This document shows, in pieces, positions 1-8,127 of a DNA stretch of 64,000 bases (position 1 is the first letter of the stretch; every line of letters starts with the position of its first letter). The notes under the pieces were generated by a model. That model saw only the letters and a list, made by a program, of their open reading frames with translations, had not been told where the DNA came from and ran no database searches. This stretch comes from AP-15 sp963747735. GTDB lineage: Bacteria; Pseudomonadota; Alphaproteobacteria; ATCC43930; CGMCC-115725. The translations under genes were made by a program, and so were the position numbers. Location of the stretch: contig CAVVGE010000015.1 in the NCBI GenBank assembly GCA_963747735.1, positions 72,998 to 136,997 of the forward strand, in the 5' to 3' direction.

Positions 1-1
1 G

Positions 2-277
2 ATCGCGCGCAGCTTTGCCCGCATCCACGAATCGAACCTGAAAAAGCAAGGCCTCCTGGCGCTGACCTTTCAGAGCCCGGCCGACTATGACCGGGTTCGC
101 GCCGATGACCGCCTCAGCCTCGTCGGGCTCGAAGAGATGGCTCCCGACCAGCCGGTCGAGTGCCGCATAAAGCACGCCGACGGCACGGGCGAGACGCTGA
201 AGCTCAACCATACGTTTAGCGCCTCGCAGCTCGAATGGTTCCGCAAAGGCTCGGCGCTCAACCTGTTTCACCACTGA
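2..277 (+). CDS. Aconitate hydratase, C-terminal end only
   Basis: The window opens inside this gene; 91 codons up to a TGA stop are visible. The translation contains ARIHESNLKKQG, then a swivelling-domain tail with LNHTF and EWFRKGSALN near the end. These match the C-terminus of the mitochondrial-type aconitase family rather than the longer AcnA/IRP type. The enzyme interconverts citrate and isocitrate in the TCA cycle in the cytoplasm, with a [4Fe-4S] cluster held by residues outside this window. The gene is not part of the secretion locus that follows 140 bp later. Family assignment is firm; the subtype rests only on the tail. Confidence 0.85.
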   Translation: MARSFARIHESNLKKQGLLALTFQSPADYDRVRADDRLSLVGLEEMAPDQPVECRIKHADGTGETLKLNHTFSASQLEWFRKGSALNLFHH

Positions 278-419
278 CGGGCAAGGGCTGGCGGGGCCGG
301 GGCTTGTAGGCCGGGGCTGACGGGGCGGTTTTTCACCAGCGCCGTAAAGAAGCCCCAATCCGGCGCTAACGCAAAGCCGTCGAAGAGGTCGCGGTTTGGT
401 GGTCTTGACCGATCTGACG

Positions 420-872
420 ATGGCCCCCCGGCGGCGCGCAGCCGGCGACCGGCTGCACCGCCGAGAGGCCGGCTTTACGTTGCTCGAGCTGCTGGTTGTC
501 TTGGCGATCCTCGGGTTGCTGATCGGTCTGGTCGCGCCGGCGGCGTTGCGCCAGCTCGGCTCGGCAAAAATAAAGATCGCGCATCAATCGATCGAACGGC
601 TGGCGAGCGTGCTCGATATCTACAAGCTCGATATCGGCAGCTACCCGACGACCGAGCAAGGCCTGCAAGCCTTGCTCGATCGTCCGTCCGGGGTGACCCA
701 CTGGAGCGGCCCTTACCTCAAGGGTGAAAAAGTGCCGGAAGATCCCTGGGGCCACCCTTATGTCTACCGGATGCCGAGCGAGCGGCCCGGCCACGACTAC
801 GATCTTTATTCGCTCGGGCCGGCCGGCCAGGCGACCGGGACGGCCAAGTCGGAACAGATTGTCAACGACTGA
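420..872 (+). CDS. gspG: Type II secretion major pseudopilin GspG
   Basis: GspG is the major pseudopilin that builds the periplasmic pseudopilus pushing substrates through the GspD secretin. About 22 basic residues precede the prepilin cleavage site G/FTLLELLVVL, with Glu at +5 of the mature protein and one hydrophobic helix. The body has the GspG hallmarks YKLDIGSYPTTEQGLQALL and DPWGHPY (calcium-loop region). The length of 150 residues is normal. I chose ATG 420; in-frame TTG 396 and GTG 399 are alternatives and no convincing Shine-Dalgarno site decides it. The gene points toward the rest of the secretion operon, which lies on the other strand. Its stop codon is the first TGA of the tandem repeat at 870. 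Confidence 0.93.
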   Translation: MAPRRRAAGDRLHRREAGFTLLELLVVLAILGLLIGLVAPAALRQLGSAKIKIAHQSIERLASVLDIYKLDIGSYPTTEQGLQALLDRPSGVTHWSGPYLKGEKVPEDPWGHPYVYRMPSERPGHDYDLYSLGPAGQATGTAKSEQIVND

Positions 873-970
873 GCCAGCTGGGACTGAGCCGGCTGGGACT
901 GAGCCGGCTGGGACTGAGCCAGCTGGGACTGAGCCAGCTGGGACTGAGCCAGCTGGGACTGAGCCGGCTG
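870..970. repeat. 15-bp tandem repeat between gspG and gspK
   Basis: Six complete units and one 11-base partial unit of TGAGCC[A/G]GCTGGGAC run head to tail. The first unit supplies the gspG stop codon and the array ends 3 bp before the gspK stop on the opposite strand. Units differ only at the A/G position, which gives either CAGCTG or AGCCGGCT palindromes. A 15-bp period keeps frame, and each unit carries TGA in one plus-strand frame. It may help terminate convergent transcription; it is not coding for either neighbour. Confidence 0.95.
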
Positions 971-973
971 CGT

Positions 974-1855
974 TCAGTCGATGCGGCTGCGCCAGGCGAG
1001 GATGTTGTAGCCGCTCGGCAGCATCGCGCCGACCTGGACGATCGCGGTGCGCACGACACGGGCGTTGCCCGGCCCCTGCGCGGTGGCGATGATCCGCACT
1101 GTTTGCAAATCGGCGCCCTGCTGATCGGCGGGCAGCTGGCTGTCGCCGGTGTGCGGCAGCCGGGCGAGCGCTGCTGCGACAACCGGGTCTGGACTGTTGG
1201 GGTTCGGCTCGGCCGGGCCGTAAAGCGTCAAATGCGGCCGCAACGCGGCGAGCACCGCCGGGGTCATGCCGATCACGCGGCCGAGCTCGTCGAGGCTTTC
1301 GAGCGGCTCGCCCGGCGGCCGGTAATCAAGGCCCGCTGCCTGATATTCGGCCAGCGTCACCGCCGGGTCTTGCGCAGACTGGGCCGATCCGACCCATTCG
1401 CCGATCGCCGTGGCGAGACGCCCGGTATGCTGCGGATCGGCGCCGAGGATGGTCAGCAGCGCTTCGAGCAGGTCCGGAGAGGCGAGGTTGGGATTGATCC
1501 GCCCTGCCTCGTCCTCGAGCCGCAGCGTGACCCGGCTGTCGCCGATCGTGACTTGACGCGCGGCCCCGCCCGGACGCCAACGCTGGTCCGGCCGCGGATC
1601 GGACAGCGCGAAAATCGCTTGCGAGATCGCGCCATCGGCCGCCGCCTCGGCGACGGCATTCTCGACGAGATTGGTGGCGATGCGCGCTTCGGTGTGCCCG
1701 CTCGCCGTCAGATGGGCGACGAGAAAAGCAATCAGCACCAAGGTCCACAACACGATGAGGAGCGCAAAGCCACCGTTGCGGCGCCGCGCGAAGGCCGCGC
1801 CCGCCCGGTCCGGCCCGGGCTCAGAAGCGGTTCGGATTGGAGGCACCCGAGACAC
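974..1855 (-). CDS. gspK: Type II secretion minor pseudopilin GspK
   Basis: GspK caps the pseudopilus tip with GspI and GspJ. Seen here: a basic leader, the cleavage region GGFALLIVLWTLVLIAFLV with one membrane helix, then RINPNLA, a helix-hairpin-helix-like segment around LESLDELGRVIGMTPAVL and a C-terminal tail. As in most GspK proteins the +5 Glu is replaced (Val or Leu here). GTG 1855 was chosen because GGAG sits 7 bases upstream; it overlaps the end of gspD by about 35 bp, so translation is probably coupled. A start farther upstream at 1891 is possible. About 293 residues, normal for the family. It is the last gene of the minus-strand secretion operon. Confidence 0.9.
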   Translation of the reverse strand: MSRVPPIRTASEPGPDRAGAAFARRRNGGFALLIVLWTLVLIAFLVAHLTASGHTEARIATNLVENAVAEAAADGAISQAIFALSDPRPDQRWRPGGAARQVTIGDSRVTLRLEDEAGRINPNLASPDLLEALLTILGADPQHTGRLATAIGEWVGSAQSAQDPAVTLAEYQAAGLDYRPPGEPLESLDELGRVIGMTPAVLAALRPHLTLYGPAEPNPNSPDPVVAAALARLPHTGDSQLPADQQGADLQTVRIIATAQGPGNARVVRTAIVQVGAMLPSGYNILAWRSRID

Positions 1856-4118
1856 CCTTGCGCTCCAGCTGCTGCGGCACCAGCCCGGCATTGATGACCT
1901 GGCTGCGCAAATCCTCGGTCAAGGCGCGCGCATCGCGCTGATCGTGAACCACATGCGGCGTGATCAGCACGAGAAGCTCGGTGCGGGTGCGAGCGTTGGA
2001 TTGGTTCGACAGCAGCGTGCCGATCACCGGGATGTCCTTGAGAAACGGCAACCCGCTGTTGCCCTCCGACAGATTGTCGCGGATCAGGCCGGCCATGCCG
2101 ACGGTCTGGCCGTCCTGAACGGCAACCCGCGTCTGAAACACCTGATCGTCGAAGGTCGGCGATCCTTGCACGGTGTTGGTCGCCGCGGCCGCCACGTCGC
2201 TGACTTCCTGGGCGATGTCGAGAGTGACGAGGCCGCCGGTGTTAACCCGCGGCGTCACCTGCATGATGACGCCGGTCTCGTGATAATCGACGCTGTTCAC
2301 GACCGGCGCGCCGGCGGCGAGCGTGCTGGTCGCGGTCCCGGTCAGGACCGGCACTTGCTGGCCGACCTGCAGGCGCGCCGGCTGGTTGTCGAGAACCATG
2401 ACCTGCGGCGCCGACAAGACCTTGACCTTGGTCACCGAGGCGAGCGCCGCCAGGACGAAATTCGGCGATTTGCTCAGTATAAAAAAGGGCGAGGTCGATG
2501 GGAACGCCAGGTTGGTCAGGGAGGGGAAGCTCGGATTGGTCGGAGTGCCGAGCGTCTCGGCGAAATGGTCGGTCTTGAAGAAGAACTGTGTACCATATTG
2601 CAGCTGGTCGTTGAGATCGACTTCGGCGATTGTGGCTTCGATCAGGACCTGCAAGGGGACGATATCGATCTTGCGCAGCATGCCCTCGATGACCGTGTAT
2701 TCGCTCGGGGTCGCAAAGATCAGCAGCGCATTGTTGACTTGGTTGGCGAGGATGCGGATGCGGTTTTCGTTGCCGCCGCCGGCACCGGTCTCGGGCGACA
2801 GCGGCTCGGTCGCCGGCTGGGCCCCGCCGGTCTGGGTCGGCGGCGGGATCGCGGCACCGAGGCCGCCGGTCGCTCCGCTCGTGCCGGAAGCGCCGGGCAG
2901 GCCGCCGACTGCGCCGCCGCCGAGGCCGCCCGAGGCACCCGATGCGCCGCCAGCACCGCCCAAGCCGGCAGCACCGCCCAAGCCCATGGCGGTGCCGCCT
3001 CCGGCAGCGCCGCCGGCCGCCGCCAATTGTCCGGCAAAGGGGGTCGTGCTGCCGGGTGGCGCCGGGGTCGGCGAGACGTGGCCGGGGGTAAAGGCGCGTT
3101 GGAGCAGGCCCTCGAGATCGTCGCTGCGCCCGTTCTGCACGTAATAGATGTGCCAGGTCCGCGCGGTGGCGTCCTCGACCCGCGTCGCCAGATTGAAAAA
3201 GCGGTTGGCCGCATCGATAAAGCGCGGCTGCGAGGACACCACCAGCACCGCATTGACCCGCTCCATCGGCAACACGCGCACGAGGCCCGAAAGCGGCCCT
3301 TGGCTTTGCGCTTGCAGCACCGATTGCAGCTCGGCGGCGAGCTTGGCCGGATCGCTGTCGCCCGCCGGGAAGAGCGCGTAGGATTGACCCGCCAAAATAT
3401 CGATGTCGAAGGCGCGGATCAGCCCGACCAGGGTCTGCCTGACCGCTTGGTCGCCGGTCACCAGCACCGCGTTGCCGCTCGGGTCGGCGGCGATCTTGCC
3501 GCCCTCGGCGACAAAAGGTTCGAGCATCTTGGCCAGGTCTTTGCCGTTGGTGTAGCGCAGCGGCACCACTTGCGCGCCGGCGCCGATCCCGCCCGCGCCG
3601 GACTGGTTGGTCGCTGCACCGGCCGGGATCGGCAGCACGGCATAGATGCCGTTGCGCTCGACGACGGTGGCGCCGTTCTGGTTGAGCAGCGTTTCGAGCG
3701 TCGGGATCAGCGCCGAGCGCGGCAAGGGCTTGCCGGTTTCGATCGATGCGGTGCCGTGCACGTTAGGGTCGATCGTATAGTTGACCTTGAGCGTCGATCC
3801 GAGAATCGTGCGCACGATCTCGCGAATATCGGTATCGACAAAATTGAGCGTGATGTCGCCGGCCTCGCCGCTTGCGACCCCTTGCGGCGGTGCCGCCCTT
3901 GTCGGCGACGACGGCGCGACGCCGGGGGCGCGGCTCTCGAAAATGCGCTGGTGGGTGAGGTCGTTGGGAATGGGGCCGCTGACGCGAGGGGCGGCGGCCT
4001 GAAGCGCGCCCGGCTGCTCGAGTGGCGTCAGGCCCGGAGGCGGCGGCTGGCAACCGGCCAACAGGATCGAGGCGAGCGCCACGGCGGCAACGATGGCGAT
4101 GCGGTGCGGCGCCGTCAT
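1821..4118 (-). CDS. gspD: Type II secretion secretin GspD
   Basis: Outer-membrane secretin forming the gated exit pore. The 765-residue product begins with a lipoprotein signal: MTAPHRIAI, a hydrophobic stretch, then LLAGC, so it should be lipidated at about Cys 22. N0 and N1-N3 domains follow (ITLNFVDTDIREIVRTIL; repeated VVPLRYTNGKDLAKML-type segments), a long Gly/Ala-rich low-complexity insert at about residues 350-420, and the secretin core with VPVLTG, a Tyr-His-Glu-Thr-Gly strand and the terminal beta signature LLVLITPHVV. The ATG at 4118 overlaps the upstream gene by ATGA. The Gly/Ser-rich spacer is longer than in classical GspD proteins. The open frame continues upstream of the ATG but is not coding. 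Confidence 0.95.
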   Translation of the reverse strand: MTAPHRIAIVAAVALASILLAGCQPPPPGLTPLEQPGALQAAAPRVSGPIPNDLTHQRIFESRAPGVAPSSPTRAAPPQGVASGEAGDITLNFVDTDIREIVRTILGSTLKVNYTIDPNVHGTASIETGKPLPRSALIPTLETLLNQNGATVVERNGIYAVLPIPAGAATNQSGAGGIGAGAQVVPLRYTNGKDLAKMLEPFVAEGGKIAADPSGNAVLVTGDQAVRQTLVGLIRAFDIDILAGQSYALFPAGDSDPAKLAAELQSVLQAQSQGPLSGLVRVLPMERVNAVLVVSSQPRFIDAANRFFNLATRVEDATARTWHIYYVQNGRSDDLEGLLQRAFTPGHVSPTPAPPGSTTPFAGQLAAAGGAAGGGTAMGLGGAAGLGGAGGASGASGGLGGGAVGGLPGASGTSGATGGLGAAIPPPTQTGGAQPATEPLSPETGAGGGNENRIRILANQVNNALLIFATPSEYTVIEGMLRKIDIVPLQVLIEATIAEVDLNDQLQYGTQFFFKTDHFAETLGTPTNPSFPSLTNLAFPSTSPFFILSKSPNFVLAALASVTKVKVLSAPQVMVLDNQPARLQVGQQVPVLTGTATSTLAAGAPVVNSVDYHETGVIMQVTPRVNTGGLVTLDIAQEVSDVAAAATNTVQGSPTFDDQVFQTRVAVQDGQTVGMAGLIRDNLSEGNSGLPFLKDIPVIGTLLSNQSNARTRTELLVLITPHVVHDQRDARALTEDLRSQVINAGLVPQQLERKGVSGASNPNRF

Positions 4119-4744
4119 CGCCGCCTCTGACCGGGGCGCAGCGGCGCCGGCCGCGGCGGCAGGATAGGCGCGCCCGGCCGCGGCAGGACCACCCCCGGGG
4201 CGGTGCGAACCCTGACCCGCTGGACGCCGTTCGCGGTCGGCGGCGAGGTCGCCGCTTCGGGCTGTGGCGGGGTCGGCGGGGCCAAATTCGGGTCGAATTT
4301 CGGCTGCAGCGTCTTGGTTCCCTCCGGACCGCTCAACGACACTTCGGTGGGCGTGATGGTGTCGATCCGCCAGCCGCTCATGGTTTGGCCTTCGGTGACC
4401 GTCAAAAGCTTGGCCCCGCTCGGTGCAAAAATCGCGATGTGACGGCCGGGCGCAATCACGATCCCGGTCAGCCGGGTGTCGGAGAGGCCTGTGTCGGTGG
4501 GCGCGGCGTCGGCGGCCTGCGGCGGGCGGCGGGTGCTGCTGAACAGCGGACGCGCCAAAATCGGCGCAATCGGCTCGGCCCCGGGAAGCTCGCGCTTTGG
4601 CGGCAGCGGCGGCGGGCCGATGCGGGAAGCGATCTCGACGGAAGGTGCCGGGTCGGGCCCGGCGGCCTCGCGCTCGGCGACAAAGATCGCGCCGAACAGG
4701 ACCGAGCCGGCGAGCAGCAGCAGCAGCACCAAGCGGTCGCTCAT
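4115..4744 (-). CDS. Type II secretion inner-membrane protein, GspC/GspN-like
   Basis: 209 residues. An N-terminal membrane helix (about residues 4-22) is followed by a Pro-rich linker, the segment ILARPLFSSTRRPP, a small beta domain (TRLTGIVIAPGRHIAIF to SLSGPEGTKTLQPKF) and a Pro/Arg-rich C-terminus. The beta domain resembles the homology region of GspC, which docks the inner-membrane platform to the GspD N0 domain; short GspN-type proteins look similar. There is no PDZ domain. ATGA overlaps join it to gspM upstream and gspD downstream, so it is translationally linked to both. I could not decide between GspC and GspN from sequence alone, so no symbol is given. Confidence 0.75.
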   Translation of the reverse strand: MSDRLVLLLLLAGSVLFGAIFVAEREAAGPDPAPSVEIASRIGPPPLPPKRELPGAEPIAPILARPLFSSTRRPPQAADAAPTDTGLSDTRLTGIVIAPGRHIAIFAPSGAKLLTVTEGQTMSGWRIDTITPTEVSLSGPEGTKTLQPKFDPNLAPPTPPQPEAATSPPTANGVQRVRVRTAPGVVLPRPGAPILPPRPAPLRPGQRRR

Positions 4745-5352
4745 GACTTGGCCGCGCCCGGGGCGCCCGGGGCCGCGCCCGGCTTGTCGTTGGTGCGAAA
4801 GCCGTAGACGTCGAGCCCGGCATCGAGCCCCGGGTCGAAGCCGGGCGTCGGCGGCAGCCCCGGCCGGCGCAGCACGCCGTGGATCTGGAGGTTGTCGATG
4901 ACGAGCGGCGGTGTCGCCTCCTCGAGCGCGGCGATCAGCTTGACCAAGGTCTCGTAGGGCCCGCTCAGCGCCAGCCGCAGCCCGATGCGGCGATAGGCTC
5001 CGCGGGTCTCGGCGGGCAGGCTTTCGGTGCTGCCGATGGCGGCGCCGGACGCAGCGGCGAGCGCCTCGATCCGGCTTTGCAGACTGGCGGAGGCAATCGC
5101 GTCGCTGGCACCTTCCAAGGTGACTTTGCGGGCGCGCGCAGCGGTGCGCAGCTCGGCGACCTGCGCGCGCAGCGCCGGCAGCTCGCGCGCCGCCGCCCGC
5201 AGCCGCGGCAGCAGCATGCGGCGGGTCTCCAGGCTCAACTCGCGTTCGGTGTAGAAATCGACAATCGGGGCGACCACCACGAGATACACGCCCCCCAACG
5301 CGATCAGAGCCAAGCCCAGGGCCAACAGCCGGCCGCGCCGGCCGGTCGGCAT
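4741..5352 (-). CDS. gspM: Type II secretion protein GspM
   Basis: 203 residues: a short basic N-terminus, a single membrane helix (LLALGLALIALGGVYLVVV, about residues 11-29), a predicted coiled coil (LETRRMLLPRLRAAARELPALRAQVAEL in part) and a ferredoxin-like periplasmic domain ending in VDNLQIHGV. This is the GspM layout; the protein stabilises GspL and the platform with GspF and the GspE ATPase. ATG 5352 is the first sound start after the gspL stop at 5367, leaving a 14-bp gap; the downstream gene overlaps by ATGA. The same open frame continues upstream into gspL only because gspL carries a one-base shift. Confidence 0.88.
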   Translation of the reverse strand: MPTGRRGRLLALGLALIALGGVYLVVVAPIVDFYTERELSLETRRMLLPRLRAAARELPALRAQVAELRTAARARKVTLEGASDAIASASLQSRIEALAAASGAAIGSTESLPAETRGAYRRIGLRLALSGPYETLVKLIAALEEATPPLVIDNLQIHGVLRRPGLPPTPGFDPGLDAGLDVYGFRTNDKPGAAPGAPGAAKS

Positions 5353-5366
5353 GGTTGCCAAGGAGA

Positions 5367-6408
5367 TTACGGCGCCACCTCCGCAACAATCGTGAAAATC
5401 TCCAGCTTCAGCGCCTCGACCCGCGTCACCGGCGCGGCAAAGGCGGGGTTGCGAAACTCCTTGTCGGCGGCAAAGGCGCCGATCAGGCGGGCGGCCGCAG
5501 CCGACCGGCCGCTCATGGTCAATTTTCGCTCGTGCAGCTCGAGCTCGGTCAGATAGCTGTCGTCCGGGCAGGACGCGAGTGGCCGCCGCCAGCACCGCGA
5601 GCGGCTGGCCGAATTTGTCCTGCTCGCTCTGGATCAGATCGGCGCTGCCCGAGAGGCGCTTGATCTCGCGGCGCAGCGTGTCGGCTTCGCCGGCGGCAGC
5701 GCGGCCGGCCGCGGTCGCCTGGTCGAGCCTGGTCAGGGCCGCGGATTGGCGAACGAACGGGGTCACCAGGCTGGCCATCGCCAACCCGGCGCAGCACGCC
5801 GCCGCCAGCCAGACAAGCCGTCGCCGCGAAGCACGCCGCACATGACCGTTTTCGGGCACCAGCGGCAAGCACGACCCGGCGTCGGGGCCGTCGGCGATTT
5901 CGACCCGCGCCGGCTCGATGCCCATATGGCCGAGCGCGCCGAGCAGCGGTGCCAGGCTGGCTTTGGCGACTAGCACCAGGCGGACCGTCAATCTCCCGTT
6001 TTGTCGATCGACGGCGGCGATGCGGTGGCTCCAGTACAATTCCTCGGCCTTGAACGGGGTCTCCCGATCCATCTCGAAGGCGAGGACCTGGTCGAGCTCC
6101 CGTTCGGCGGCGAGCGGAAAGCTCAGCGTCTTGCCCAGCAGGTCCGCTTCGGCGAGACGGAGCACCGTCGGCCGGTCGGCCGAACGCGGCAATTCGGCGA
6201 GCCCGGCGGCGCCGAGCGCAAAGCGGCCGAGCGGGTTTTCCTTGCCGTTGCGCCGAATGCCGACCGCGACCGCATTGATGCCTTGGGCGAGCGGCCCGAC
6301 CGGGGTGACGACCGTCGCATCGGCCGCATTCGGCGGCGACCGGCGCAAGCCCTGGGGCAGAAGATCCGCCAGCTGGCCAAACCACCAGGTGAAAAATTCG
6401 CGCAGCAT
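5367..6408 (-). CDS. gspL: Type II secretion protein GspL, frameshifted
   Basis: GspL anchors the GspE ATPase to the inner membrane through an actin-like cytoplasmic domain. The first 280 codons read MLREFFTWWFGQLADLLPQG, then the ASKHA-type fold (NGRLTVRLVLVAK, MGIEPARVEI) and one membrane helix (VWLAAACCAGLAMASLV). After ATRVLP at about 5565 the frame must shift by one base to continue with DDSYLTELELHERKLTMSG and end at TAA 5367-5369 with EIFTIVAEVAP. One extra C in 5564-5565 on the plus strand explains it. With it corrected the length is about 346 residues. Either a sequencing insertion or a real lesion that would remove the periplasmic domain. Confidence 0.85.
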
Positions 6409-6628
6409 GATCGCGATCGGCCGAACCGCCTTCTACCCAGAGCCGCCGGGCAACCAAAGGGCGGCTTGGGCTGCCAACGGAGGTGCCGAATGTGGCTCGA
6501 TCATGGCGAAGCCGCAGACAGCGTAAGCGAATTCGCCAGCGCCGCGGCTCGGCTTAACCATAGCGCGGGGCGCTTGCCCGGGCTCGGGCCGAGGTCGCCT
6601 GGCAAGCCGGCGAATCGATGCGGCGCGG

Positions 6629-7234
6629 TCACGGCATCGGTGCCGCGATCAAGTCGGGCCAGCGCCGCCGGTCGCCCTTGGCAAAGCCGAGCCGCACGCG
6701 GACCAGGTCGGGCAATTGCGGGCCGTCCCAGCGCGTCTGCCAACCCACCGGCTGGTCCGGGGCGGTGGCCCCCCAATAGGCGAGATCGAAGCGGTGGACC
6801 CCTCCGATCAGCTCGGTGACGATCGGCTTTGGCGGCGGGCTGCTCGACACTTCGTGGCGATGCGGGGTCCAGCTCAGCACGAGACGCTTGCCGGCGAGCT
6901 CGAGATCGATATCGGCGCGCAGGCTGGTGCCGAGGCCGGTCGGCAGCTCGCCGATAAACGAAAGGCGGTGCTGGTCCCCGTTGAACTTTGCCGCCCCGGC
7001 CGCAGCGCCACTCGATGGCGGTGCTGCGATCCCGTTCAACAAGCCGCGCAACGTGCGCGCCGCGGCATCGATCTCGGCGGTCTCGCCGACCCGGCGCGAC
7101 TGGGCCTGCCATAATGCCAGACCGGCACGCACGCCCTGGGTCAATCCGACCACCAGCAGCCCGAGCACAACCAGCGACACCAGGATTTCGAGAAGGGTGA
7201 AGCCGCGCTCGCCAGCGCTCGATGCCGGCGACAT
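6629..7234 (-). CDS. gspJ: Type II secretion minor pseudopilin GspJ
   Basis: 201 residues. A short leader ends in GERG/FTLLEILVSLVVLGLLVVG, the prepilin peptidase site with Glu at +5 and a single helix. The rest fits GspJ: a paired-beta region LVLSWTPHR, TELIGGVHRFDLAYWG and a C-terminal PDLVRVRLGF strand. GspJ joins GspI and GspK at the pseudopilus tip. The start lies 1 bp after the gspI stop. The 220 bp between this gene's stop and the gspL start hold nothing recognisable, so gspJ and gspL may still be one transcript. Confidence 0.9.
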   Translation of the reverse strand: MSPASSAGERGFTLLEILVSLVVLGLLVVGLTQGVRAGLALWQAQSRRVGETAEIDAAARTLRGLLNGIAAPPSSGAAAGAAKFNGDQHRLSFIGELPTGLGTSLRADIDLELAGKRLVLSWTPHRHEVSSSPPPKPIVTELIGGVHRFDLAYWGATAPDQPVGWQTRWDGPQLPDLVRVRLGFAKGDRRRWPDLIAAPMP

Positions 7235-7235
7235 G

Positions 7236-7643
7236 TCAGCCGCTCTGTGTCGCGCTGCCGAGCCGCAGCGTCTTCAGCACCACCGCCTGCTGCTTGCCCT
7301 TTTCCTCCCAAGTGATGTCGACTTCGACAGCGTACAGCGCGATCGCCATCGCGGCCGCGGCATCCGGGCTCGGCATGGTTCGCGACGCCAGCGGCTGCAC
7401 GCGAATCTTCCAGTGAAAGCCGCCGCCGTCGTCGCCCTGGGATTCGCCTTGCGTCATCGCCGCGTTGCGCCCGATCGCAGCAAGGTGCGAGCGTGCGCGC
7501 TCGACCGCCTCCTCGGCCCGCGCCGCGGTATCGACCGCGAACAGCCCGCCGCTGCCGGCCTCGAACAAGCCGACCAATGCCAGCCCGGCAATCGCCAGCG
7601 CCACCACCACTTCGAGCAGGGTAAAGCCGGCGCTCCGCGGCAT
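7236..7643 (-). CDS. gspI: Type II secretion minor pseudopilin GspI
   Basis: 135 residues beginning MPRSAG/FTLLEVVVALAIAGLALVGL, a very short leader with the canonical Gly/Phe cleavage site and Glu at +5. The remaining domain has the alternating beta pattern of GspI (GFHWKIRVQPL; YAVEVDITWEEKGKQQAVVL). It initiates assembly of the pseudopilus tip with GspJ and GspK. It lies 4 bp after gspH and 1 bp before gspJ in the order H-I-J typical of these operons. Confidence 0.9.
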   Translation of the reverse strand: MPRSAGFTLLEVVVALAIAGLALVGLFEAGSGGLFAVDTAARAEEAVERARSHLAAIGRNAAMTQGESQGDDGGGFHWKIRVQPLASRTMPSPDAAAAMAIALYAVEVDITWEEKGKQQAVVLKTLRLGSATQSG

Positions 7644-7647
7644 CGGC

Positions 7648-8127
7648 TCAGCGCAGATCGGCGATGCTGACCCGCCCGGTCAGCCAATCGACGCCGACCG
7701 CGACCTGCCGCTTTCTTTCGGCGAGCGTGATCCGGCCGCCGGTCGAGCTGCCGTCCGGGTTAAAGCGGATGCCGCCCGTGGTGGCGCTCGCCTTTTCGCC
7801 GGCGACCGTCAGCAGCGCGATCCGGTATCCGGCGGGCAGCGGCCGGGGCGCGTCGGTTCCGACCCGATAGCGGTGTCCGGCGAGATCGAGGCCGAACATG
7901 ACCGGGCGATTGCCGACGATCGCCTGCGAGCGCGCGAGCCGCAATTGCGCGGCCAGCTCGCGCGCCGTGCCGTCGAGCCCCAAGGTGCTGCTCCAGGGCG
8001 GCTTGTAGCCGGTGATCAGCACCAGGGCGAGGCCCAGCACCGCGAGCGCCACGATCAGCTCGATCAGCGAAAATCCGGCCGCTCGACCGGGCCATCGGCG
8101 AAAATCCGGTTCAGCCGGCGAGGTCAT
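7648..8127 (-). CDS. gspH: Type II secretion minor pseudopilin GspH
   Basis: 159 residues. The leader MTSPAEPDFRRWPGRAAG precedes FSLIELIVALAVLGLALVLI, a pseudopilin site with Glu at +5. Downstream motifs ELAAQLRLARSQAIVGNRPVMF and FNPDGSSTGGRITL are the GspH/FimT signature (PF12019-like). GspH connects the tip complex to the GspG shaft. The start overlaps the 3' end of gspF by 17 bp, indicating coupled translation. Confidence 0.92.
   Translation of the reverse strand: MTSPAEPDFRRWPGRAAGFSLIELIVALAVLGLALVLITGYKPPWSSTLGLDGTARELAAQLRLARSQAIVGNRPVMFGLDLAGHRYRVGTDAPRPLPAGYRIALLTVAGEKASATTGGIRFNPDGSSTGGRITLAERKRQVAVGVDWLTGRVSIADLR

Noticed and set aside
870..970. CRISPR array
   Set aside because: Units are contiguous with no unique spacers.
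862..1182. Ser/Pro/Trp repeat protein from the 15-bp array on the minus strand
   Set aside because: Translation of a tandem repeat; the frame differs from gspK and there is no start signal.
1671..4130. Long open frame on the plus strand opposite gspD and gspK
   Set aside because: Arg/Gly/Ala-rich translation without any domain; it is the antisense of clear secretion genes in a GC-rich genome.
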